From NCBI GenBank assembly GCA_028282465.1, contig JANQHX010000034.1:1-64000 (forward strand): a DNA stretch of 64,000 bases. The letters run 5' to 3'. A model generated the notes under the pieces. That model saw only the letters and a list, made by a program, of their open reading frames with translations. It did not search any database and was not told the origin of the DNA. Positions 37,651 through 45,378 of the stretch are shown piece after piece (within the stretch, counting starts at the first letter, position 1; the number at the start of each line of letters is the position of its first letter). The DNA is from Gynuella sp. (GTDB taxonomy: Bacteria; Pseudomonadota; Gammaproteobacteria; Pseudomonadales; Natronospirillaceae). Position numbers and translations under genes: made by a program.

Positions 37651-38523
37651 CTATAGTTTAATGGTTATGGGTTTCATTAAACTCATTGAATGATGTTGAT
37701 CATAGTATGCGGCTTCGTTAATAAATGAAGGCACTAGACCGGGCTCACCCTGGTAATAAACAGTTTCACCGGTTTCCAACAAATACATAGGGTCGCCAGG
37801 GTTTAGCGGTTGATAGTCTTTGTCTTGCAATTCAGGGTGAATCATTCCAATCAATTGGCCATTTTCATCTTCAGGAAACTTAATTTTTTCTACAAACTGA
37901 AAACCAGGTAATTGCTCGGGCACCTCAGGTGCTTCGTTGGCTAGGTGCATTTCAAGATAATCTAAACCGGCCATTACCGCTAATCGAGTCTGTTCAAAAA
38001 CTTCTGCTCTAAGCAGTCCTTGGGCAATGGGCCCAACCTCAATTAATAATCCGCCCTTGCCAGCTAATGACATCAGAAAGTTATCTGAGTTCCTATCACT
38101 GTCCTGGTAAAACAGAGTCACGTCTGGCAGTTTCTGAGCAATGTAAAAGGCCGCTTTTTTTACCAAAGGGTCGAGGGAGTTGATGATAACGCTCAACCCC
38201 ATGTTGGCCGTCGTTGTATGCAGGTCAAAAATGAAATCTACCTTTGGCGATTCTTTTGTACCCAATATCTGATTAATTTCTTTCGCCCGTAATTCTTCAA
38301 CAGACTGTAAGCTAGGATCATTTAAATCTTTAAGGCTGAATCTGCGATTCAAATCATTGTCAACATAGCGCCTATTTTGCTGATAAGCCGCAGGGTTAGC
38401 GATGAGCGTACTCAGTTCTAAACCATTACGCTGAATCTCAGACGGAGTTTTCTGCCACCGCCTGACTAAGTGAATGCCAGTGAGCTCATTGCCATGGGTA
38501 CCACCACATATGGCTACCTTCAT
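37651..38523 (-). CDS. Aspartoacylase (N-acetylaspartate deacetylase-like)
   Basis: The ATG at 38523 (290 aa) begins MKVAICGGTHGNELTG, the first zinc motif (GxxHGNE) of the AstE/AspA family, so an upstream in-frame codon is not used. NDLNRRF carries substrate-binding residues, FIFDLHTT near 115 holds the second zinc His, and GGLLIEVGPIAQG near 170 the catalytic Glu. The arrangement fits aspartoacylase, which releases aspartate and acetate from N-acetylaspartate; related enzymes act on other N-acyl amino acids. Cytoplasmic. It lies 62 bp upstream of the GH1 gene on the same strand, but the functions are unrelated. Confidence 0.88.
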   Translation of the reverse strand: MKVAICGGTHGNELTGIHLVRRWQKTPSEIQRNGLELSTLIANPAAYQQNRRYVDNDLNRRFSLKDLNDPSLQSVEELRAKEINQILGTKESPKVDFIFDLHTTTANMGLSVIINSLDPLVKKAAFYIAQKLPDVTLFYQDSDRNSDNFLMSLAGKGGLLIEVGPIAQGLLRAEVFEQTRLAVMAGLDYLEMHLANEAPEVPEQLPGFQFVEKIKFPEDENGQLIGMIHPELQDKDYQPLNPGDPMYLLETGETVYYQGEPGLVPSFINEAAYYDQHHSMSLMKPITIKL

Positions 38524-39244
38524 AAAAACACCCTGTTGATTAAAAATCGAGCCCGGCATTCTACAGCCTTAGGCCTAGTTGAAAAGAACCTCTACGAATT
38601 TCTGACCAGATTCTGGTTAAAAGCTGATTCCGCTTAGACAAAGGATCACAAACTTAGGATCAATATTACACCACACCAGCTAACACCATGTTAACCCACA
38701 TAGATACTATCAAACATTTCATTGACCAACCTTATAACACCAAGATACTCGCTAAAAATGTAAGGACTTAATATTTGATCAAACCAGCCTAGGGCTTAGA
38801 CCTTCTGATGAAAAAACAACCATTGGGTATTATCTTGCAGATTTTGGAATGTAATGGACATTGGAGGAAACACTAGCTTGATACATTATGAAGTCGGTGG
38901 CCGGCCTCGTCCTATAGGTTCCTTTGCCCACAACGTTTCCCATAATCATTGAGGACATTAAACATTTAACGCATAGACAATTAGTGACTTAACCTATGTT
39001 TTTAATCGAATAAAACTCAGCCACATTTTTTCATATTGCTTTCATGAAGGTGAGGAAGACATGTTTGTTTCCTTCAGCTCTTGTGCTTCTTTACCATGCA
39101 TCTTTCAGTCGAAAGTTATCAAAACTTTTAATTAGGATTTTCTAAATTTTTTTATAAAATTCGATTTAACTAATTTAATTAATCCATTAAAAATATAATT
39201 AAGATAATTTAATTGGCAGAAATTTTTATATCCTCATACACTAA
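38524..39244. other. Long AT-rich non-coding interval
   Basis: About 720 bp separate aspartoacylase and the channel operon, which are divergent. It contains stop codons in all frames, no tRNA, no repeat and no convincing small gene. Promoters for both sides must lie here; the last ~130 bp are extremely AT-rich, as expected for a strong UP-element-like promoter zone of the channel operon. Confidence 0.5.
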
Positions 39245-39299
39245 ACTCCAAACAGTGTTTGAGCCCGCCGAGGAGTGGGTTCAAACTGAAAAATTGGAG
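39245..39299 (+). promoter_or_regulatory. Structured 5' leader of the channel operon
   Basis: TTTGAGCCC (39258-39266) pairs with GGGTTCAAA (39277-39285), extended by one G-C pair, with a ten-base loop GCCGAGGAGT. The leader word ACTCC (39245-39249) is complementary to the loop GGAGT (39272-39276). The overlapping CTCCA (39246-39250) is complementary to TGGAG (39295-39299) in the ribosome site. The two pairings exclude each other, as in translational switches. The helices are short and the idea is unproven. Confidence 0.4.
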
Positions 39300-39306
39300 A
39301 ACGACA

Positions 39307-40743
39307 TTGACGCAAACCCTGCATTCCCATGATCAAACATTAAGAAAAAATATTAGCCAGTTGTTAGCTTGGGTATTCGCAGCCAGCATTCCTTTTATTA
39401 GTTATTTCTTATTGATAAATATTAATTCAGAAACCTACAGCTTAAATCATCAACAAGCCTTGTTTTTATCCATGGTATCCAGTGCTGTCGTCATGTGGGC
39501 ATTAAGATTAGTCCCAGATTTTGTACCTGGGTTAAGTTTACTGATTATGGTGACACTATTAGATTTAGTACCACAATCAATTGCCTTCTCAGGATTTGTC
39601 TCTGAAATTTTTTTCCTCGTCTTGGGAGTCTTCGTATTAGCAGGATTACTTGCAGAAAGTAATTGGCTACCTTTTTTAGAATCAGTCGCATTTAACAAAG
39701 GCAGTTCGTTACTGGTAAGAGGTGTAGCTATTATTGGCTTAGGAATTACCCTAACCCTAATTGTGCCATCACCCCTTGGCCGTTCTTCCATGGTATACCC
39801 ACTGCTTAATCGATTCTTAGGACCAACCACAAAAAAAACCAACACCTTACTTTCGTTAATCCACATTCATGCAGCCACTTTATTTTCAACCGTATTCTTA
39901 ACCGGGAATCCCCTAAATTTTGTACTGCTTAGTATGCTCGAACAACAAACACAAAACCGTTTCCAATGGTTAGGTTGGCTCAAAGCGGGGTCTGTAACTT
40001 GTTTAGTTTTAGCCATAGGCATCATGGTATTTTTCTTTTTAGGTTCCCGTTTGGCTTCCACCGAAGTTTCCTATGAATCGGAAAGCAAAGAACAAGATGT
40101 CAACTTAAAATCGAAAGATTGGGGAGCAGCAATACTTTATGGATTTATGTTTTTGGCGGTTCTGACAAGATCTGTCCATCAGTTGCCACTGGTTTGGTTA
40201 ATTATGGCATTGGCATTAACTGTCTTTTATTTTTCAGGAATGACTCTAGTTAGTTTAAGACAGCGAGTTGATTGGCCTACCTTGATTTTCATAGCGACTG
40301 TTGTGGCTTGGGGCCCAATTTTAGATTTTCTAGAGCTAAACCAATGGCTAGCTAAACTTGCCGTGTTTTTGGTTCCACTTTTTGAATCTGGTATTGCTTT
40401 GGGAATATTGGGTACTGCAGCACTTATATTTGTAGTCAGGTTATTTATCCCCGGAGCACCGGCTTTCTTATTGTTGGCTTCAACACTTATTCCATTTGCT
40501 ATGAACCAACAGGGCATCACCATCTCACCCTGGTTAATCGGTTTTATAATTGTGACCCTTTCGGAAGGGTTTATTTTTTCTTATCAGCATGGCGTGCCGT
40601 CACAGGTTCTTTCAGATTTAGATAGCGACAAAATTCCTTTTAATTTGCGTACGTTTTTAGCAAGCAATTTGTTCTTTTGGCTTGTCAGGCTAACTGCCAT
40701 ATTGGCAAGCATTCCACTCTGGCACTCGATGAAACTGGTATAG
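39307..40743 (+). CDS. DASS/SLC13-family sodium-coupled anion transporter
   Basis: The TTG at 39307 is chosen because GGAGA stands six bases before it; an upstream TTG at 39259 lies inside the leader hairpin. The product has 478 aa with about 11-12 helices. Family signs are two re-entrant-type motifs: a degenerate FLTGNPLNFVLLS near the middle (SNT-like) and VTLSEGFIFSYQHGVPSQV near the end. It should import dicarboxylate, sulfate or a related anion. It is the first gene of a five-gene operon with gaps or overlaps of a few bases, ending in an ionotropic-receptor-like channel. Confidence 0.78.
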   Translation: MTQTLHSHDQTLRKNISQLLAWVFAASIPFISYFLLININSETYSLNHQQALFLSMVSSAVVMWALRLVPDFVPGLSLLIMVTLLDLVPQSIAFSGFVSEIFFLVLGVFVLAGLLAESNWLPFLESVAFNKGSSLLVRGVAIIGLGITLTLIVPSPLGRSSMVYPLLNRFLGPTTKKTNTLLSLIHIHAATLFSTVFLTGNPLNFVLLSMLEQQTQNRFQWLGWLKAGSVTCLVLAIGIMVFFFLGSRLASTEVSYESESKEQDVNLKSKDWGAAILYGFMFLAVLTRSVHQLPLVWLIMALALTVFYFSGMTLVSLRQRVDWPTLIFIATVVAWGPILDFLELNQWLAKLAVFLVPLFESGIALGILGTAALIFVVRLFIPGAPAFLLLASTLIPFAMNQQGITISPWLIGFIIVTLSEGFIFSYQHGVPSQVLSDLDSDKIPFNLRTFLASNLFFWLVRLTAILASIPLWHSMKLV

Positions 40744-40752
40744 GCTTTTTAC

Positions 40753-42150
40753 ATGAATAAAATATTAATAGCAGCGAAATATCTAGTCATCGCCGGAATC
40801 ATCGGATTCGCAGCCTTTCAGATTACTATGCACAAATCCGATCAAAGAAAAATTATGATTGTGCATTCTTATTACAATGATATGCCATGGGTTAACGAAA
40901 TTGATGAGGGTGTTGCAAGAGCCTTAGATAATCACAGGGGCGAATCCTCTAAAATACAAATTAGAACCCACTACATGAACCTAAAGAATCACCCTGATTG
41001 TGATTATTACAGTAATCAAGCTCACGATGCCTATTTAAATATAAAAAATTGGCAACCAGATGCCATTGTTATTTTCGACGATTTGGCCCAAGCATTGGTC
41101 GGCTTTAACTTTACCCATTTCCAAGTAAATGCTGATGAAACTACCAGAAGAAAAACTGCAGAAGAGATGCTTCCTTGGTTAATGAATTCAGGGCAGTGTA
41201 CAGATAAGAAAAAAGCGAATGGTGAAAGCTTAACACTGGAAGATTTTTCACTTCATGTGACCAGAGAAACTATGGCGATGGGCGAATACAAGCCTACCAT
41301 TATTTTCGCTGGGGTAAATGGCACCATTACCCGTTATGGTTACGACCATGCCAATCATGTATTTGGAATATTCGAACACAAAAACTACGAAGCCATACTG
41401 GACACTCTAGTGACCTTGAAACAGTCACTTAATTCAGAGGCAACTGTGGTTCGACAGCTCAATGACACATCTGCAACGGCACAGGTACTGGTAGATTTGA
41501 ATGACAATGGCAACCAAAAAACTAGTGTTGAAAACATTTGGCACTCTAAAGGTTTGGTCGAGTCAGAAAAAATTTCAGCTAATGATTTTTACGAGTGGCG
41601 AGACTCAGTTATTCAAGCGGATCAAAATAATGAAATGTTACTCATATCGAACTACCAAAACCTAACTGTCGATATTTGTGATAACCAACAGATTACTATG
41701 TTTTCAAATGCGCTCACTGACAGTCATTGCCTAGTTAATCTAAATGACATACCTGATGAAGCGCCAAATACAAATCAATGCACTCGATTCGATATTTGTG
41801 CCGATGCCCTGATTCAATGGACTGACTTAAATTCCACTCAATTTCCGCCCCTAGGTACTAACACAAATTTTGTCAGCGATGGTGGGATGATGACTCTGGT
41901 TGTATCTGGAATAGAACAAGGCGAAGTGGCCATGGAAAAAGCATTAACTGCTTTATTCGATACGACACAAACCATTGAAAACTCAAAAGCCAATCGTTTC
42001 GCAATAGGCTTAAATCAAAGCCTTTTGGAATACAGAAATATATCGCTTCCAGCTATTTACCCTTCCTACAGCAAAGAGCTGGGTCGCTTTATCAATTTTT
42101 CTGAGACTCAATATTTCAGCCGAGAGTTAAACACTAACAATGAACAATAA
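40753..42150 (+). CDS. Membrane-anchored periplasmic ABC_sub_bind-like protein
   Basis: The protein has 465 aa. An uncleaved N-terminal helix (about 8-25) is followed by a periplasmic region starting KIMIVHSYYNDMPWVNEID, the opening typical of ABC_sub_bind-type (PF04392-like) binding proteins and sensor domains. WQPDAIVIFDDLAQALVG and PTIIFAGVNGTITRYGY are the next two core strands. The C-terminal part has paired cysteines (ICDNQQ, HCLVN, QCTRFDIC) that suggest disulfides. No ABC permease is nearby, so it probably senses or presents a ligand to the other operon products. It begins 9 bp after the transporter and overlaps the HAD gene by 11 bp. Confidence 0.65.
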   Translation: MNKILIAAKYLVIAGIIGFAAFQITMHKSDQRKIMIVHSYYNDMPWVNEIDEGVARALDNHRGESSKIQIRTHYMNLKNHPDCDYYSNQAHDAYLNIKNWQPDAIVIFDDLAQALVGFNFTHFQVNADETTRRKTAEEMLPWLMNSGQCTDKKKANGESLTLEDFSLHVTRETMAMGEYKPTIIFAGVNGTITRYGYDHANHVFGIFEHKNYEAILDTLVTLKQSLNSEATVVRQLNDTSATAQVLVDLNDNGNQKTSVENIWHSKGLVESEKISANDFYEWRDSVIQADQNNEMLLISNYQNLTVDICDNQQITMFSNALTDSHCLVNLNDIPDEAPNTNQCTRFDICADALIQWTDLNSTQFPPLGTNTNFVSDGGMMTLVVSGIEQGEVAMEKALTALFDTTQTIENSKANRFAIGLNQSLLEYRNISLPAIYPSYSKELGRFINFSETQYFSRELNTNNEQ

Positions 42151-42808
42151 ATCCATAAAAGCAGTTTTGTTCGACTTTGATGGCGTCATCATAAACAGCC
42201 TTCCCGTGATGCGCCTTTCTTTAGAAGCGGCATTAAGAGAAGTGTATCCGAATCAAGACATGGATTTTGAGTTTATATTCTCCCAGTATCGTCTGCATTT
42301 AGGTAAAGGCTTTAAACAAATTATGTCTGCCTTAAACCTATCAGAAACAACCTATGAACCGTTTCGAAAACACAGCACTTATTTAGCGCCTTACATCAAT
42401 TTAGTGCCTGGTATGATGGACGTGTTGAAGTGGTGCCAAGATAACCAAATAAATATGGCTATTGCGACCGGCAAAGACTTCCAACGAACTCAACAACTAC
42501 TGATTAGACTTCATATTAATCATTTTTTTCAAGAGGTGTATGCAGCCGACACCGTCAAGAACTGTAAGCCGGCGCCTGACATGGCAATTATGTTTTGTGA
42601 AAAACAAAAAATTTCACCACAGGAACTGCTGATGATTGGGGACGCAGAGGCTGACATAAAATGCGGCAAAAGTGCAGGCAGCCACACAGCATTTGTAAAC
42701 TGGGGATATGGAGAAATGGTTTCATTGGCAGACGCCGTGCTACAGACACCGAAAGACATTCCTGAACTTATTGAATCCATGAATAATTCTTCCAGAGCGG
42801 TATCATGA
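42140..42808 (+). CDS. HAD hydrolase, phosphoglycolate-phosphatase-like
   Basis: The protein has 222 aa. HAD motifs are clear: FDFDGVIINS (nucleophile Asp near 12 and DxD), ATGKD (motif II), KPAPD (motif III Lys) and IGDAEADI (motif IV). The cap is the helical type of the Gph/beta-phosphoglucomutase group. Cytoplasmic phosphatase; the substrate is unknown. It overlaps the preceding gene by 11 bp and the channel gene by 4 bp (ATGA), so the operon is translationally coupled. Confidence 0.88.
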   Translation: MNNKSIKAVLFDFDGVIINSLPVMRLSLEAALREVYPNQDMDFEFIFSQYRLHLGKGFKQIMSALNLSETTYEPFRKHSTYLAPYINLVPGMMDVLKWCQDNQINMAIATGKDFQRTQQLLIRLHINHFFQEVYAADTVKNCKPAPDMAIMFCEKQKISPQELLMIGDAEADIKCGKSAGSHTAFVNWGYGEMVSLADAVLQTPKDIPELIESMNNSSRAVS

Positions 42809-43980
42809 AACATCTAGCTACTATTTCTTTACTACTCGTTAGTTTATTTGCGTCGTCACTATCAAGCGGAGATGCCCTCGACGGATGCAAGAAAATAGAA
42901 CTGACTGACGACTTAGTCATTGGCTATAAATACTCGCCCCCCTTTGTCATGGTGGCCAATGGCGACCCCGTTGGCATTAGCATCAAACTGTGGGAAGAGG
43001 TCGCTGACTGTTTAGGAATACCTGAAAAAAAAACAAGTAATGAAAACGTCTATGGCTATCGCTGGCAATGGGCTAAAAATATTGATGAGTTATTAAACAC
43101 CGTTTCTGATTGCGAGGTAGATGATACAAGTCTACCCAATACTAAAGCTTGCGGAGCAGACATTGCGCTAGCAGCCATCAGCATTAATGCCGATAGAGAG
43201 CAGCAATATGATTTTAGTCATCGCTATTACGAAGGATCACTGGGTGTTCTAGTACCGGATCAACAGGGTAGTCAGAAATATCTTCTGTTACTGAAACGAA
43301 TTTTTAGTTCTGAATTACTAATCATCATTTTAGGGTTATTTGCGTTTATGCTCATCGTCGCGTTTGGATATTGGTATGGAGAACGGAAAAAAAACAATGA
43401 GTTTTTTCGGGAAGGTTTTTTCAAAGTCATTATCTGGTCAATCCTTTTGGTGTTTCAGGGCAAAGGCGACCCTTACTCCCTTAAAACTCGGTTTGGACAG
43501 CTATTCTTCTTATTTTTGATGTTTTTTGGAGTCACAATTGTTTCCAGTTTCACAGCCATTATCACATCGAGCCTAACCCTCCAAGGGCTAGAAGAAGAGA
43601 TAACGGAGCTCTCAGATTTAAAAAATAAAAAAATTGGTGTCATATCCAATAGTGGAACTCTTGAAGTCATAGACTCTGAAAAGTATGGGCTGTCACCAGT
43701 ATTTATCGAAAACCTTAAACTGGTTCAGGGGCAGTTTGATAATCGTAACATTCATGCATTCATTCATGACCGTGACATTCTGAGTTACTTAGTTAGTAAA
43801 CAGCTATTAATGGATGTGAAACTAGCTCCTCTGAGTATTAATCCTCAGGACTATGGAATCGCCTTTCCAAATGGTAGTAATTTAATTCAACCCATTAATG
43901 AAGCTATTTTGCGAGTATTAGAAAGCTCGGAATGGCGTGCTAACCTTTATGAAAATCTAGAGAAAGATGCCGACATTTAA
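42805..43980 (+). CDS. Prokaryotic ionotropic glutamate-receptor-like ligand-gated channel
   Basis: The protein has 391 aa in the GluR0 layout: signal peptide (1-20), ligand-binding half S1 (about 30-155), helix 1 (169-190), pore loop (205-225), helix 2 (231-258), and ligand-binding half S2 (262-390). No fourth helix is present. S1 has ADIALAAISINADREQQYDFS, matching the receptor stretch whose Arg (Arg131 here) holds the amino acid carboxylate. In S2, NSGT (282-285) and Asp322/Asp324 are in the places of ligand-contact residues. The pore reads VFQGKGD (216-222), not the potassium filter TVGYGD. Helix 2 ends VSSFTAIITSSLTL, close to the gating motif SYTANLAAFLT of animal receptors. It should form a tetrameric inner-membrane channel opened by a periplasmic amino acid. 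Selectivity is unknown. Confidence 0.87.
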   Translation: MKHLATISLLLVSLFASSLSSGDALDGCKKIELTDDLVIGYKYSPPFVMVANGDPVGISIKLWEEVADCLGIPEKKTSNENVYGYRWQWAKNIDELLNTVSDCEVDDTSLPNTKACGADIALAAISINADREQQYDFSHRYYEGSLGVLVPDQQGSQKYLLLLKRIFSSELLIIILGLFAFMLIVAFGYWYGERKKNNEFFREGFFKVIIWSILLVFQGKGDPYSLKTRFGQLFFLFLMFFGVTIVSSFTAIITSSLTLQGLEEEITELSDLKNKKIGVISNSGTLEVIDSEKYGLSPVFIENLKLVQGQFDNRNIHAFIHDRDILSYLVSKQLLMDVKLAPLSINPQDYGIAFPNGSNLIQPINEAILRVLESSEWRANLYENLEKDADI

Positions 43981-44137
43981 GAACCTTTGTATAGCCTATG
44001 CTCTAGCGCTAATCTTGTGTATACCTATTGGTTTGTTATTGGGAAACCTCGCAATAGGTATCGCCATGGCCTGTGGAGCAGGGTATGGTATCGCACTGGC
44101 CTTGCAGCAAGCTGGCGATAAAAATGATAAACAGTGA
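43967..44137 (+). CDS. 56-residue membrane protein overlapping the channel gene
   Basis: The ATG at 43967 lies inside the last codons of the channel gene (14 bp overlap) and the frame runs to a TGA at 44135-44137. The product begins MPTFKNLCIAYALALILCIP and has two hydrophobic stretches joined by a Gly-rich turn (LLLGNLAIGIAMACGAGYG), with a charged tail GDKNDKQ. It has the look of a small helical-hairpin membrane protein. Tight overlap suggests it is co-translated with the channel and might be an accessory subunit, but no family is recognised. Confidence 0.5.
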   Translation: MPTFKNLCIAYALALILCIPIGLLLGNLAIGIAMACGAGYGIALALQQAGDKNDKQ

Positions 44138-44252
44138 TTCCAGCCGAGCATAGCTAGCAGATAAGATGCTTTAAATAGTTTTAAAGAGCATCTATATCTT
44201 TTTTCAGTTGATCTTTGCCGTCTGTAGCGATGGTTTCCAAAACTTCTACTCG

Positions 44253-44518
44253 AGGGCCTGTTCACGTTAATTATTTCACGCTGCCGTCGGCTATTTTTTG
44301 AGCCAAACAAGGCGCAGCGAGAGTGGTGTAACTCGTTACATAAACGAGATGCAACAAAGTTTGGACGAAAAATAGTCCCGGCCCGAAGGGTTGAGCTTAC
44401 AAAGCCCACACTCTTCGTTGTTCTTCGTTCATTTAGCTAGCTAGACGTCTCTCATCACGCCTCGATTGAGAGCTTTGTAAGCTCAACAGCAAAGAAATAA
44501 TTAACGTGAACAGGCCCT
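44253..44518. mobile_element. MITE-like 266 bp element with 25 bp perfect terminal inverted repeats
   Basis: The ends are perfect 25 bp inverted copies, starting AGGGCCTGTTCACGTTAATT at 44253-44277 and the complement at 44494-44518. No open reading frame fits a transposase. Inside are two more inverted pairs: CTATTTTT..CCAAAC (44291-44308) with GTTTGG..AAAAATAG (44359-44375), and a 16 bp pair at 44390-44405 and 44472-44487. No convincing target duplication is present; at most two bases (AG) could be repeated. It interrupts a small coding frame. Confidence 0.8.
44390..44487. repeat. Internal 16 bp perfect inverted repeat of the MITE
   Basis: GTTGAGCTTACAAAGC at 44390-44405 and GCTTTGTAAGCTCAAC at 44472-44487 are exact inverted copies 66 bp apart. 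With the outer repeats they allow the element to fold into a branched structure on either strand. Confidence 0.85.
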
Positions 44519-44739
44519 AGCCTTCAATTCAGAATTGGATTCTTCTAGTTCGGATAATTTGTCTTCTAAAGCTTTGATCCGTAGAGCCCTTTTTCCATGA
44601 TTTCCACTTTGAAGAACTTCTCTTACAATGAGAACACCGGCAGACATGACCGCTAATACGATAAAAAAACACGTACTTCATGACATCCGTTATTCATGTC
44701 CAGTACAAAGATGGTAGCAACTGACAAAAGGTTTAAACA

Positions 44740-45231
44740 GTGGCTAATTCTTACAATGGTTTAATAAGATGTTGTTACCGAATAATTTACCCGATCTATA
44801 TTCGCTTGCGTTATTTGTTTATCTCAAGCAGTGAAGGCACTCAAATAGCGCTTTGGAGCCAAGACAAACTATTGGTGATTCGAAACAGCTATCGCTCTGG
44901 CTTGCATCTACCCGGGGGTCACGTTAAAAGCGGTGAAGACATAGCTCTAAATGCATTGAAAGAGTTAGATCAAGAATGCGGAATTAGGCTCAAAGTTGAG
45001 AATCTTTCTTCACCAACACAAGTTTGCCAATCTAAATTCAGAGTAGACATTACTGACTTTGTTTTCTGTGCATACTCTCTAGACCAGCTTGCACCCCAAA
45101 TAGACAACCGAGAAGTTATTTTTGCCGAATTTATGACTCCGCACCAAATTCACCAACACCCGGAATCCCTTGATGCCTGTCTGATCTGGGCCCTGAAAAA
45201 TCCACCTGACGAAGTAAGCAAACAATCCTGA
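44740..45231 (+). CDS. NUDIX hydrolase
   Basis: The protein has 163 aa with a GTG start. The NUDIX box GGHVKSGEDIALNALKELDQECGI-type segment (near 66-88) keeps the key glycine and the main catalytic Glu. It has Lys for the usual Arg and Gln for one of the metal-binding Glu residues (KELDQE for REUxEE). The N-terminus is unusually hydrophobic and aromatic (about residues 10-30, YRIIYPIYIRLRYLFI), suggesting membrane contact. Such enzymes hydrolyse nucleoside diphosphates linked to another group; the substrate is unknown. It lies just before the operator region of the RND operon. Confidence 0.82.
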   Translation: MANSYNGLIRCCYRIIYPIYIRLRYLFISSSEGTQIALWSQDKLLVIRNSYRSGLHLPGGHVKSGEDIALNALKELDQECGIRLKVENLSSPTQVCQSKFRVDITDFVFCAYSLDQLAPQIDNREVIFAEFMTPHQIHQHPESLDACLIWALKNPPDEVSKQS

Positions 45232-45272
45232 ACCACGCCCTATAATTTTCTATTATCATAAAAATTTATAAA

Positions 45273-45292
45273 AACCGACCTTGCAGTCGGTT
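45273..45292 (+). promoter_or_regulatory. Operator 1 (palindrome) of the RND-tetR operon
   Basis: AACCGAC-CTTGCA-GTCGGTT is an inverted repeat with 7 bp arms, sharing the CCGAC/GTCGG core with operator 2. The centres are 44 bp apart, about four helical turns. A possible -10 (TATAGT, 45302-45307) lies between the two sites, so binding would block the promoter. Confidence 0.6.
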
Positions 45293-45318
45293 CAATCTAG
45301 GTATAGTCTAAATAGGTG

Positions 45319-45334
45319 CCGACCAAATGGTCGG
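45319..45334 (+). promoter_or_regulatory. Operator 2 (palindrome) of the RND-tetR operon
   Basis: CCGACCA-AA-TGGTCGG is an inverted repeat with 7 bp arms, placed downstream of the likely promoter and 45 bp before the RND start codon. The TetR-type gene at the end of the operon (50220) is the likely binder, giving autoregulation. Confidence 0.6.
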
Positions 45335-45378
45335 TTTCGTTATTATATGCCCTTTTACCACCTCACAAGGAGGCTGTA

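Larger units (their letters stand above)
44181..44681 (-). pseudogene. PspB-like membrane coiled-coil gene, broken by a MITE and a frameshift
   Basis: Removing the 266 bp element at 44253-44518 joins the frame SNSELKA | RVEVLETIATDGK, giving a small protein with one N-terminal helix (AVMSAGVLIVREVLQ), a coiled coil (RIKALEDKLSELEESN) and a tail ending DQLKKDIDAL. This is the layout of phage-shock-protein B-like proteins. In addition, a run of seven T near the start (44663-44669) puts the ATG at 44681 out of frame by one base; six T would read MKYVFFIVLAV and join the rest. So the gene carries two lesions. Confidence 0.65.

Noticed and set aside
39259-39306. TTG at 39259 as start of the DASS transporter
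   Set aside because: It lies inside the leader hairpin with no ribosome site; TTG at 39307 has GGAGA at the right distance.
43996-44409. Minus-strand frame of 137 codons
   Set aside because: It runs through the small membrane-protein gene, the pseudogene end and the MITE; the product has no domain and is a chance frame.
45316-45378. Upstream extension of the RND exporter start
   Set aside because: The extension would cover operator 2 and lacks a ribosome site, while GTG at 45379 has a perfect one.
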